5,017 nt of DNA. Origin: Gammaproteobacteria bacterium. Its GTDB lineage: Bacteria; Pseudomonadota; Gammaproteobacteria; HK1. Under the pieces are notes generated by a model. It had not been told where the DNA came from. It ran no database searches and saw only the letters and a program-made list of their open reading frames with translations. Positions 1 to 5,017 of the stretch are shown here, one piece after another. The position numbers and the translations under genes were made by a program. The stretch is taken from NCBI GenBank assembly GCA_013042035.1, contig JABDQX010000313.1, forward strand, positions 1 through 5,017. The letters are read 5' to 3'. Numbering within the stretch: the stretch's first letter is position 1; every line of letters begins with the position of its first letter.

Positions 1-1
1 C

Positions 2-109
2 TACTATCCTACCATTATTCCCACACCGGTTCAGTGCATCGAATTGGCCTTCCAGCGGATTGCTGCGGAAGGACAAACCGTACAATTCTGTACAGCGAAA
101 TCATTATGA
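2..109 (+). CDS. C-terminal end of an unrecognised protein (partial at left edge)
   Basis: Reading from base 2, this frame stays open for 35 codons and stops at TGA 107-109. It begins YYPTIIPTPVQCIELAF and ends FCTAKSL. It looks like a real C-terminus: a short extended Pro/Ile-rich stretch is followed by a probable amphipathic helix and a final beta-like segment. The other two forward frames are also open over this stretch, but their translations are rich in Ser, Arg, Cys and His and look less protein-like. I do not recognise the family and assign no function. It would converge on the protease gene that ends at 204. Because only a fragment is visible and the choice of frame rests on amino-acid composition, confidence is moderate at best. 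Confidence 0.4.
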   Translation, partial: YYPTIIPTPVQCIELAFQRIAAEGQTVQFCTAKSL

Positions 110-167
110 GAAACCGGGAAACCTCTGAAAATACCTTCCGCCTGTTTCCAGATAGAAAACATGTAGT

Positions 168-195
168 TCCATGTCTACCCCTGGCAGACCATGGA
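168..195. terminator. Weak hairpin in the convergent gap, possible terminator
   Basis: TCCATGTCT at 168-176 pairs with AGACCATGGA at 186-195 if one C is bulged, leaving a nine-base loop. It lies between the putative end of the left-edge gene (109) and the end of the minus-strand protease gene (204), where a shared terminator would be expected. There is no clear U-tract on either side; the minus-strand downstream side has only a short TTTT about 15 bases further on. The structure is therefore weak as an intrinsic terminator. The rest of 110-203 shows nothing I can assign. Confidence 0.22.
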
Positions 196-203
196 AATTA
201 CCC

Positions 204-1445
204 CTACTGAAGATTTCGCAATCTCCGCTTCTTTGTGTCGGGTCGTTGTTTTACTCTGGCGCGGATGGTTTTTTTGCGACCGTCTCGCACGATCCGCAGT
301 GAAGCGGAACTCTCCGGTCGAATCCGCGCGATGATATTGAGCAAATCATGGGCATCCTTGACATGCTCGTTTCCTACGTGGGTAATAACATCGCCAGGCG
401 CGATACCGGCGGCATCCGCGGGACCCCGGCGAACCACACCGGCTACCAGAACGCCATCCGTGTTTCCCAGTTTGAACGATTCCGCCAGATCCGGAGTGAT
501 ATTTTGGGCGTCGATTCCAAGCCAGCTGCGTGCGACGAACCCGTGTTCGATGATTTGCTCCATCACGTCCCTGGCAAGACTGACGGGTATTGCGAAACCG
601 ATGCCCTGGGAGCCGCCCGATTTTGAGAAGATGGCGGTATTGATCCCGATAAGCTCACCATAAGGGTTGATAAGCGCCCCGCCTGAATTACCGGGATTGA
701 TGGCGGCATCGGTCTGGATGAAGTCTTCAAAGGTATTGATGCCCAGCCGGTCGCGCCCCGTGGCGCTGACGATACCCATGGTAACCGTCTGGCCGACTCC
801 GAAGGGGTTACCGATGGCCAGCACCACATCGCCGACCCGCAGAACATTGGATTGACTGATCACGATGGCGGGAAGTTTGTTCAGTTTGATGCGCAGTACG
901 GCCAGATCGGTATCCGGATCGGTGCCGACAATTTTGGCTTGGGTGCTGCGACCATCCTGTAGCATGACCTTGATCTCATCGGCACCTGCTATTACGTGAT
1001 TATTGGTGAGAATGTAGCCTTTTTTATCGACAATTACCCCGGAGCCCAAACTGGTCTCTACCCGCTTTCTGGTATTGCTTCTGCCCGATTTTTCCCCGAA
1101 AAAATGCCGAAATACGGGATCATCGGAGCCGAAGAAGTGTCGGAAGAACGGGTCATCGAAAAGTGGGCTGGCCCTTTGAGTTATCACCTTGGCCGTGTGG
1201 ATGTTGATAACTGCGGGGCTGGCGTTTTCCACTGCATCGGCGTAGGAAACCGCCCCCATCCTCGTGGACGGAAGGGAGGCGGCGTTTGCCTTTGGCAGCA
1301 GTATCCCTTGCCAGTTTTTTACGAACGCCGGAACCGCTTCGCTTTGCAATAATAATTCGGGGAAAGAAATAACCACGACAAATGCCGTGACAAGTCCCGC
1401 AATAGTTACTCTATAGATTGGTTTTTTTGACGGAGTAAATCTCAT
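204..1445 (-). CDS. degS: DegS/AlgW-like membrane-anchored HtrA serine protease
   Basis: This is a 413-residue HtrA-family serine endopeptidase, expected to act on the periplasmic side of the inner membrane. A hydrophobic segment at about residues 12-34, after a short basic N-terminus, reads as an uncleaved anchor. The trypsin-like domain (about 66-300) carries the full triad: His150 in TNNHVI, Asp180 in DTDLAVL and Ser254 in PGNSGGAL. One PDZ domain follows (about 307-398), starting at WLGI and including the GDVI turn. A single PDZ plus an anchor matches DegS/AlgW, which in the known pathway cut the anti-sigma factor RseA/MucA when PDZ senses misfolded outer-membrane proteins; that role here is inferred from family. 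At 413 aa it is longer than E. coli DegS (about 355 aa), partly because of a duplicated FRHFFG segment at residues 96-117 and a basic C-terminal tail (TKKRRLRNLQ). ATG at 1445-1443 is the only start that keeps the anchor; its ribosome site is weak. A DegQ/MucD-type paralogue is the main alternative, but those usually have two PDZ domains. Confidence 0.9.
   Translation of the reverse strand: MRFTPSKKPIYRVTIAGLVTAFVVVISFPELLLQSEAVPAFVKNWQGILLPKANAASLPSTRMGAVSYADAVENASPAVINIHTAKVITQRASPLFDDPFFRHFFGSDDPVFRHFFGEKSGRSNTRKRVETSLGSGVIVDKKGYILTNNHVIAGADEIKVMLQDGRSTQAKIVGTDPDTDLAVLRIKLNKLPAIVISQSNVLRVGDVVLAIGNPFGVGQTVTMGIVSATGRDRLGINTFEDFIQTDAAINPGNSGGALINPYGELIGINTAIFSKSGGSQGIGFAIPVSLARDVMEQIIEHGFVARSWLGIDAQNITPDLAESFKLGNTDGVLVAGVVRRGPADAAGIAPGDVITHVGNEHVKDAHDLLNIIARIRPESSASLRIVRDGRKKTIRARVKQRPDTKKRRLRNLQ
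1096..1160 (-). repeat. In-gene tandem duplication, 33-base period, in the protease LA-loop region
   Basis: Two adjacent copies lie at about 1096-1127 and 1129-1160, offset by exactly 33 bases. On the minus strand they encode FDDPFFRHFFG (residues 96-106) and SDDPVFRHFFG (residues 107-117). Nine of eleven residues match, while the DNA copies have diverged clearly, so the duplication is old or kept by selection. The segment lies between the first strand of the protease domain and the catalytic His, where HtrA proteins carry the variable LA loop. Confidence 0.75.
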
Positions 1446-1691
1446 GGAATCGTACCCGTAGGAAAATATGAGGCTTCTGCCGCGTCAAAGTCTACCATAA
1501 CGGCAGAGCTGGAACTTTGAACAAAACGGCCAAAAAATTCTTGTGGTGCATTTCGGCTCCGGCTGCTGTGCCGGGTTGGATTGTTGTCTATCCTTCGACA
1601 GATTATTTCCCCCGTTGAAATGGCGGAGAATGGTTTGAACGATTACACTGATAACTTGGCGCAACAAGGTCGCAACCACAAAGATTAATGC

Positions 1692-1775
1692 TCCACGAAG
1701 GACACTAAAACACGCGAAAGTGAAGACAAAAGATTTTATTTTCTTCTTTGAGTGTTCCTTCGCGTCCTTCGTGGA
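1692..1775. repeat. REP/MITE-like imperfect inverted repeat of the CCACGAAGGAC type
   Basis: The outer arms are TCCACGAAGGAC at 1692-1703 and its exact complement GTCCTTCGTGGA at 1764-1775. Inside them both arms carry further GCGAA and ACAC blocks, in different order, and the middle (about 1720-1745) continues as an A-rich/T-rich imperfect stem with GAAGACAAAA opposite TATTTTCTTC. The whole 84 bases could fold as one long interrupted hairpin. Repeats built on CACGAAGGACAC-like units are scattered between genes in many bacterial genomes and are often misannotated as small proteins. Its mobility and its role here are unknown; copy number cannot be judged from one window. Confidence 0.65.
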
Positions 1776-1799
1776 TAGATTCCCCAATGCCTTCCGTGA

Positions 1800-1827
1800 T
1801 TTTGGTGGACAAGAATAGCCTTATAAT
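1800..1827 (+). promoter_or_regulatory. Candidate sigma-70 promoter for the restriction-modification operon
   Basis: A perfect -10 hexamer TATAAT lies at 1822-1827. The -35 side is poor: TTTTGG at 1800-1805 gives a 16-base spacer, and TTGGTG at 1802-1807 gives only 14. Transcription would start near 1834, leaving a leader of about 20 bases before the half-size hsdS. The position, directly upstream of the first gene and after the inverted repeat, is right for the operon promoter, but the weak -35 means it may need an activator or may be chance. Confidence 0.4.
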
Positions 1828-1844
1828 CGCTAATGAGGGATTAT
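1823..1844. promoter_or_regulatory. Small dyad overlapping the -10 box and ribosome site, possible operator
   Basis: ATAATC at 1823-1828 and GATTAT at 1839-1844 form a perfect six-base inverted repeat with a ten-base spacer. One arm covers most of the -10 hexamer, and the other touches GAGGGA (1835-1840), the only Shine-Dalgarno-like sequence ahead of the first gene. A protein bound here could block both transcription start and, as RNA, ribosome access. No regulator gene is visible in the window. A dyad of this length in AT-rich DNA can occur by chance. Confidence 0.25.
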
Positions 1845-1853
1845 CGGTGATGC

Positions 1854-2447
1854 ATGAATACCCGACAAACCAGAATCGGTGAGTGCGCCGACGTACTGCC
1901 CGGCTGTGCCCTCAAGGCGTATGCGAAACACGACCCTGGCGGTTCTCATCAGGTGATACTCGGCAAACATCTATCGATTTTGGGTATGAGGTATCACTAT
2001 TGCCCGGAGCATGATCTGAAGATTACGCCGAAAGGTAGAGTGGAAAGATACTTGGTAAGAGCAGGTGACATATTGTTTGTTTCCCGAGGCATCAGAAATC
2101 AGGCAGTGCTGGTGGAAGATGTCCCAGAGAAGACGATAGCCTCGGCCACCTTCTATCTCCTGCGCGTGCGCGATGGCGTGGATGCTGCCTATCTGACCTG
2201 GTTCCTGAATCAAAATCTTGTGCAAAATCAGATTGGACAAGTCAGAACGGGCGCCGGTACGCCTATTGTTCAGCGCAAGGTTTTTTCCGATATTGTGCTC
2301 TGTCTACCTTCCCTTGAAGAACAACATAGAATTGCCACCCTTGGCGCCTGTATGGTAAAGGAGCGATTGCTTCAGCAGACACTGATCGATCGTACCGCAC
2401 AACTGCACAGCCTGCTCGGGCAAGCGCTGATTTGCGATCTGATATGA
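1854..2447 (+). CDS. Half-size type I restriction-modification specificity subunit (single TRD)
   Basis: This 197-residue protein resembles one half of an HsdS specificity subunit, which recognises DNA for a type I methyltransferase. The target recognition domain spans about residues 5-150, with the common GDILFVSRG element at 71-79. It ends with TGAGTPIVQRKVF (132-144) and LPSLEEQHRIA (151-161), the usual S-subunit motif leading into the conserved helix (about 155-192). There is no second recognition domain. ATG 1854 is the first possible start, since an in-frame TGA lies at 1848-1850; GAGGGA at 1835-1840 is rather distant, 13 bases upstream. The stop TGA at 2445-2447 overlaps the hsdM start. 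Known half-length S proteins work as dimers, giving a symmetric target; that is the simplest inference. It does not look like a broken gene, because the sequence starts at the beginning of a recognition domain and ends with a complete conserved helix. Confidence 0.8.
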   Translation: MNTRQTRIGECADVLPGCALKAYAKHDPGGSHQVILGKHLSILGMRYHYCPEHDLKITPKGRVERYLVRAGDILFVSRGIRNQAVLVEDVPEKTIASATFYLLRVRDGVDAAYLTWFLNQNLVQNQIGQVRTGAGTPIVQRKVFSDIVLCLPSLEEQHRIATLGACMVKERLLQQTLIDRTAQLHSLLGQALICDLI

Positions 2448-4024
2448 CCGATAAAATCAAACAATCCGAAATTAATCTTGCCGCCTGGTCCGCTTGCGAT
2501 ACCTTCCGAGGTGTCGTGGATCCCGCCCAGTACAAGGATTATATCCTCGTGATGTTGTTCCTTAAGTACATCTCCGATGTCTGGCGGGGGCACTATGCCG
2601 AATATAAGGAGAAATTCGGTGATGACGAGGAACGCATACGCAGAAGACTCCAGCGTGAGCGATTTTTACTGCCCTACGTGGAATACGAAAACGAAAGCAC
2701 GGGGCGGCATGAACGGTTTCTTGCCGACTTTTATTCGCTATTCAGGCGTCGAAACGCCACTGCCATCGGCAATCTTATCAATATTGTTTTTGCCGCCATT
2801 GAGGATGCCAATCGGTTGAAGCTCGAAGGTGTGTTTCGCAGCGTCGATTTTAACAGCGAGAGTCATCTCGGAAAAACGAAGGATCGCAATCGGCGTCTTA
2901 GACATTTGTTGGAAGATTTCAACAAGCCACAACTCGATATGCGTCCAAGCCGCGTATCCGGAGACGTGATCGGTAATACCTACATTTACCTCATTGAGCG
3001 TTTTGCCTCCGACGCCGGAAAAAAGGCCGGAGAATTTTATACCCCTTACGCTGTTTCCGGTCTACTTGCCAGGCTCGCGGCTCCCCGGCCCGGTGATTGT
3101 ATCTGTGACCCCACCTGTGGTTCCGGCGGTCTTTTGGTGGAAGCCGCGCGCGAGATAACAGGGCGAAATTTTGCCTTGTTCGGCATGGAGGTAAACGGCA
3201 GCACTTGGGCATTGGCGCGAATGAATATGTTTCTCAATGGGATGGATAGCGCGCGCATCGAGTGGTGCGATGCACTGACCAGTCCCGGATTGGTGGAACA
3301 TGATCGCCTGATGAAGTTCAACGTAGTGGTTGCCAATCCTCCATTCTCTCTGGACAAGTGGGGATACAGTGAGGCCGAGAACGACCGTTACAACCGCTTT
3401 TTTCGAGGTATTCCGCCCAAGAGCCGTGGAGACTACGCCTTCATCAGCCATATGATTGAGATTGCCTTCGAAAGGGAGGGGCGCGTTGTCGTGGTGGTTT
3501 CCCATGGGGTGTTGTTCCGGGGCGGTGCGGAGGGGCGTATCCGCCGCAGGCTCATCGAAGAGAATTTTCTGGATGCTGTCATCGGCCTGCCGGCAAACCT
3601 GTTTCTGACTACCAGTATTCCCGTTGCCATTTTGATTTTCGATCGTACGCGCGAAAAAGGTGGCGTCAATGAAAAAAAGAACGAGGTGATGTTCATCGAT
3701 GCAAGTCGCGAGTATGCATCGGGAAAAAACCAAAATACCCTGACGAATGAACATATCGAAAAGATCATAACGACCTATCGGTCGCACAGAAATCGGGATA
3801 AATACGCCCAGGTCGTTTCCCTGGAAGAAATTGCCAAAAATGATTACAACCTAAGCATACCGCGCTATGTGGATACCTTTGAGGAAGAGGAGGAGGTCGA
3901 CATCGTTCAGGTGCAGCAAACGATTCGGGAACTGGAAAAGGAATTGGGAGAGGTGCGCGGGGAGATGGCCGTGCTGCTGGCGGAATTGGGTATCACGACC
4001 GAGCCGGATCCGAAAATCCAATGA
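2444..4024 (+). CDS. hsdM: Type I restriction-modification DNA adenine methyltransferase subunit (HsdM)
   Basis: From ATG 2444 this gives 526 residues, normal for HsdM. It transfers a methyl group from S-adenosylmethionine to N6 of adenine at sites chosen by HsdS, forming an M2S complex in the cytoplasm. An N-terminal helical HsdM domain (about 8-165) leads into the catalytic N6-methylase domain. Visible motifs are GEFYTP (196-201, motif X), DPTCGSGGLL (222-231, motif I, cofactor binding) and NPPF (298-301, motif IV, catalytic). SRGDYAFI (327-334) is also typical. Near the C-terminus NDYNLSIPRYV (466-476) is a standard HsdM signature, followed by an acidic run and a probable coiled coil (about 486-515) likely to contact HsdS. 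An in-frame TTG at 2432 would add four residues, but ATG 2444 makes a tight ATGA overlap with the preceding stop and has normal sequence after it. No good ribosome site precedes it, so translation is probably coupled. All catalytic motifs are intact. Confidence 0.95.
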   Translation: MTDKIKQSEINLAAWSACDTFRGVVDPAQYKDYILVMLFLKYISDVWRGHYAEYKEKFGDDEERIRRRLQRERFLLPYVEYENESTGRHERFLADFYSLFRRRNATAIGNLINIVFAAIEDANRLKLEGVFRSVDFNSESHLGKTKDRNRRLRHLLEDFNKPQLDMRPSRVSGDVIGNTYIYLIERFASDAGKKAGEFYTPYAVSGLLARLAAPRPGDCICDPTCGSGGLLVEAAREITGRNFALFGMEVNGSTWALARMNMFLNGMDSARIEWCDALTSPGLVEHDRLMKFNVVVANPPFSLDKWGYSEAENDRYNRFFRGIPPKSRGDYAFISHMIEIAFEREGRVVVVVSHGVLFRGGAEGRIRRRLIEENFLDAVIGLPANLFLTTSIPVAILIFDRTREKGGVNEKKNEVMFIDASREYASGKNQNTLTNEHIEKIITTYRSHRNRDKYAQVVSLEEIAKNDYNLSIPRYVDTFEEEEEVDIVQVQQTIRELEKELGEVRGEMAVLLAELGITTEPDPKIQ

Positions 4025-4038
4025 AAGATTTTCAATAG
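4021..4038 (+). promoter_or_regulatory. Five-codon minicistron linking hsdM stop to hsdS start
   Basis: ATG at 4021-4023 overlaps the hsdM stop as ATGA. Read in its own frame it encodes only MKDFQ before TAG at 4036-4038, and the last G of that stop is the first base of the GTG start of the next gene. This forms a chain of two overlapping stop/start pairs within 20 bases. It could pass terminating ribosomes from hsdM to hsdS. Whether the minicistron is translated is inference; only the overlaps are seen. Confidence 0.4.
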
Positions 4039-5017
4039 TGGATACCCAGCTTGCCGTACCCTTATCGAATCTCGTGGATATCAAGCACGGCTATCCGTTT
4101 TCGAGCCGTTATTTCGTGGACAGACCCACCGAATATATCCTATTGACTCCTGGTAATTTTGATAAAGATTTGGGCCTTTTCTTTGGACCGAACATAACCT
4201 ATTACGATGGGCCGATACCGGATGAATTTATTCTCCGGGACGGTGATCTGTTGATCGTAATGACGGATCTTACAAGGGACATGGCGATCCTGGGCAACAC
4301 GGCCGTTTTGCAATTGGACAAACAGATCCCTGGTAAGCGGATTTTGCACAATCAGCGCATCGGAAAGGTAATCCATAAAGAGCGATGTGCGAATCGAATG
4401 TTTTTGATGCATTTGCTTAACTCCCATGCTGTGCGCAAAGAGATCAAGGCAACGGCAACAGGTACGACTGTACGACATACCGCGCCAGATAAAATCCTGA
4501 GCATCAAGGTTTGTATACCAACGATCTCCGAACAAGTGAAAATCGCCGGTGTACTTTCTGAGTGGGATCGCGCTATCTCCCTGACGGATCGCTTGATCGC
4601 TGCCAATCGGCAAAAACGCAAAGCATTGGTGCAAAGATTGCTTTCAGGTAAACAACGATTCCCGAAATTCGTTCGATCGGAGGCAACACGAGACAATGAT
4701 CGGGCCTTTCGGTATCTGGTTGACTGTCCTATTGACTGGAATTATCCACGAATCGGTGAGATTGCTCGCCCAATTACCGAACGAAATAAAGGCCATTGTT
4801 CGAATAACAAACAGTTACCGATCCTTTCTTGTACCAAATACAAGGGATTGGTGGAGAGTTCCAGCTATTTTGGCCGGCGAATATTCCGTAAGGACCTTTC
4901 TCTGTATAAAGTGATTCGTTGCGGTAAATTTGCTTACGCAACAAATCATATCGAGGAAGGTTCCATCGGTTATCAGGATCTATACGATGAGGCTCTAGTT
5001 AGCCCAATGTATACGAT
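4038..5017 (+). CDS. hsdS: Type I restriction-modification specificity subunit HsdS, two TRDs (partial at right edge)
   Basis: The frame from GTG 4038 is open to the window edge, 326 codons plus two bases. HsdS chooses the DNA target for HsdM. The first recognition domain is about residues 5-160, starting VPLSNLVDIKHGYPF and containing DGDLLIVMTD (68-77). The central conserved region is clear: ISEQVKIAGVLSEWDRAI (163-180) then RQKRKALVQRLLSGKQRFP (191-209), a helical spacer typical of full-length HsdS. A second recognition domain starts at about WNYPRIGEIA (234-243) and reaches QLPILSCTKYKG and YATNHIEEGSIGY (300-312) before the cut. Full proteins of this type are usually 400-450 aa, so roughly 75-125 residues are missing. 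GTG 4038 is chosen because it starts just before the first domain and no ATG lies upstream near it in frame; GAAAG at 4023-4027 is a weak ribosome site ten bases away. It is spaced for coupling with hsdM. An hsdR gene may follow but is not seen. Confidence 0.9.
   Translation, partial: MDTQLAVPLSNLVDIKHGYPFSSRYFVDRPTEYILLTPGNFDKDLGLFFGPNITYYDGPIPDEFILRDGDLLIVMTDLTRDMAILGNTAVLQLDKQIPGKRILHNQRIGKVIHKERCANRMFLMHLLNSHAVRKEIKATATGTTVRHTAPDKILSIKVCIPTISEQVKIAGVLSEWDRAISLTDRLIAANRQKRKALVQRLLSGKQRFPKFVRSEATRDNDRAFRYLVDCPIDWNYPRIGEIARPITERNKGHCSNNKQLPILSCTKYKGLVESSSYFGRRIFRKDLSLYKVIRCGKFAYATNHIEEGSIGYQDLYDEALVSPMYT

Larger units (their letters stand above)
1446..1853. other. Divergent intergenic region, 408 bases, no gene supported
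   Basis: This gap separates the minus-strand protease from the plus-strand restriction-modification operon and should contain both promoters. A minus-strand open frame of 100 codons at 1485-1787 runs through the inverted repeat, and its N-terminus (LSTKDAKEHSKKK) is the kind of translation this repeat family gives when read through, so I do not call it a gene. From 1485 to about 1690 I see no RNA gene, long repeat or convincing promoter. The recognisable elements are the inverted repeat at 1692-1775 and the promoter-like and dyad sequences at 1822-1844. Confidence 0.6.

Noticed and set aside
235..855. Plus-strand open frames opposite the protease gene
   Set aside because: They are antisense to the PDZ and protease domains, whose motifs and catalytic residues are plainly on the minus strand.
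1463..1488. Possible minus-strand promoter for the protease: TTGACG (complement of 1483-1488) and TATTTT (complement of 1463-1468)
   Set aside because: The spacer is only 14 bases and the -10 match is poor, so I do not list it as a feature. A sigma-E-type promoter was also not evident.
1485..1787. Minus-strand open frame of 100 codons upstream of the protease
   Set aside because: It runs through the CCACGAAGGAC inverted repeat, and its N-terminal half is a read-through of that repeat. It has no recognisable domain and no convincing ribosome site.
2432..2443. TTG at 2432 as the hsdM start
   Set aside because: It would add only four residues, has no better ribosome site, and loses the typical ATGA overlap with the preceding gene.
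1854..2447. Half-size hsdS as a pseudogene or truncated remnant
   Set aside because: The frame is intact, begins at a natural recognition-domain start after an in-frame stop, ends with a full conserved helix, and overlaps hsdM neatly. Upstream DNA shows no trace of another recognition domain.
3062..3787. Long minus-strand open frame (241 codons) inside hsdM
   Set aside because: It is antisense to the conserved methyltransferase core, including motifs I and IV, and its translation has no domain-like features. It is a shadow of hsdM.
4140..4634. Minus-strand open frame (164 codons) opposite the full hsdS
   Set aside because: It is antisense to the first recognition domain and central conserved region of hsdS, and the plus-strand reading explains the sequence much better.
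1..5017. CRISPR array, tRNA, rRNA, insertion sequence or transposase
   Set aside because: No regularly spaced repeats, tRNA-like folds, rRNA sequence or transposase motifs were seen on reading the window.

Overview
The window looks like chromosomal DNA from a proteobacterium, most likely gamma or beta. The main clue is a membrane-anchored, single-PDZ HtrA protease of the DegS/AlgW type, a family tied to the sigma-E envelope stress response in those groups. Base composition is moderate, and genus cannot be judged from the sequence alone.

Layout: (i) positions 1-109 hold what is probably the last 35 codons of an unrecognised plus-strand gene; (ii) positions 110-203 are a short convergent gap with one weak hairpin; (iii) positions 204-1445, minus strand, encode the DegS-like serine protease; (iv) positions 1446-1853 are a non-coding divergent gap with an 84-base imperfect inverted repeat of the widespread 'CCACGAAGGAC' type, followed by a candidate promoter and a small dyad; (v) from 1854 to the right edge lies a plus-strand type I restriction-modification operon: a half-size specificity protein with one target recognition domain (197 aa), the HsdM adenine methyltransferase (526 aa from the preferred ATG) and a second specificity subunit with two recognition domains, cut by the window edge after 326 codons. 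No hsdR is visible; it would have to lie to the right or elsewhere.

How the genes fit together: HsdM binds S-adenosylmethionine and transfers the methyl group, and HsdS proteins choose the target DNA. One hsdM is flanked by two different S genes, one half-size and one apparently full-size, so a single methyltransferase may serve two specificities, or the half-S may act as an accessory. The three genes are packed without gaps: the half-S stop overlaps the hsdM start (ATGA), the hsdM stop overlaps the ATG of a five-codon minicistron (ATGA), and that minicistron's TAG overlaps the GTG of the second hsdS (TAGTG). Good Shine-Dalgarno sequences are missing at the internal junctions, which suggests translation by termination-reinitiation along the operon.

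The protease is divergent from this operon and probably unrelated in function. The least ordinary things here are the half-S/M/full-S arrangement and its overlapping starts. I see no clear evidence of a wholly new system.
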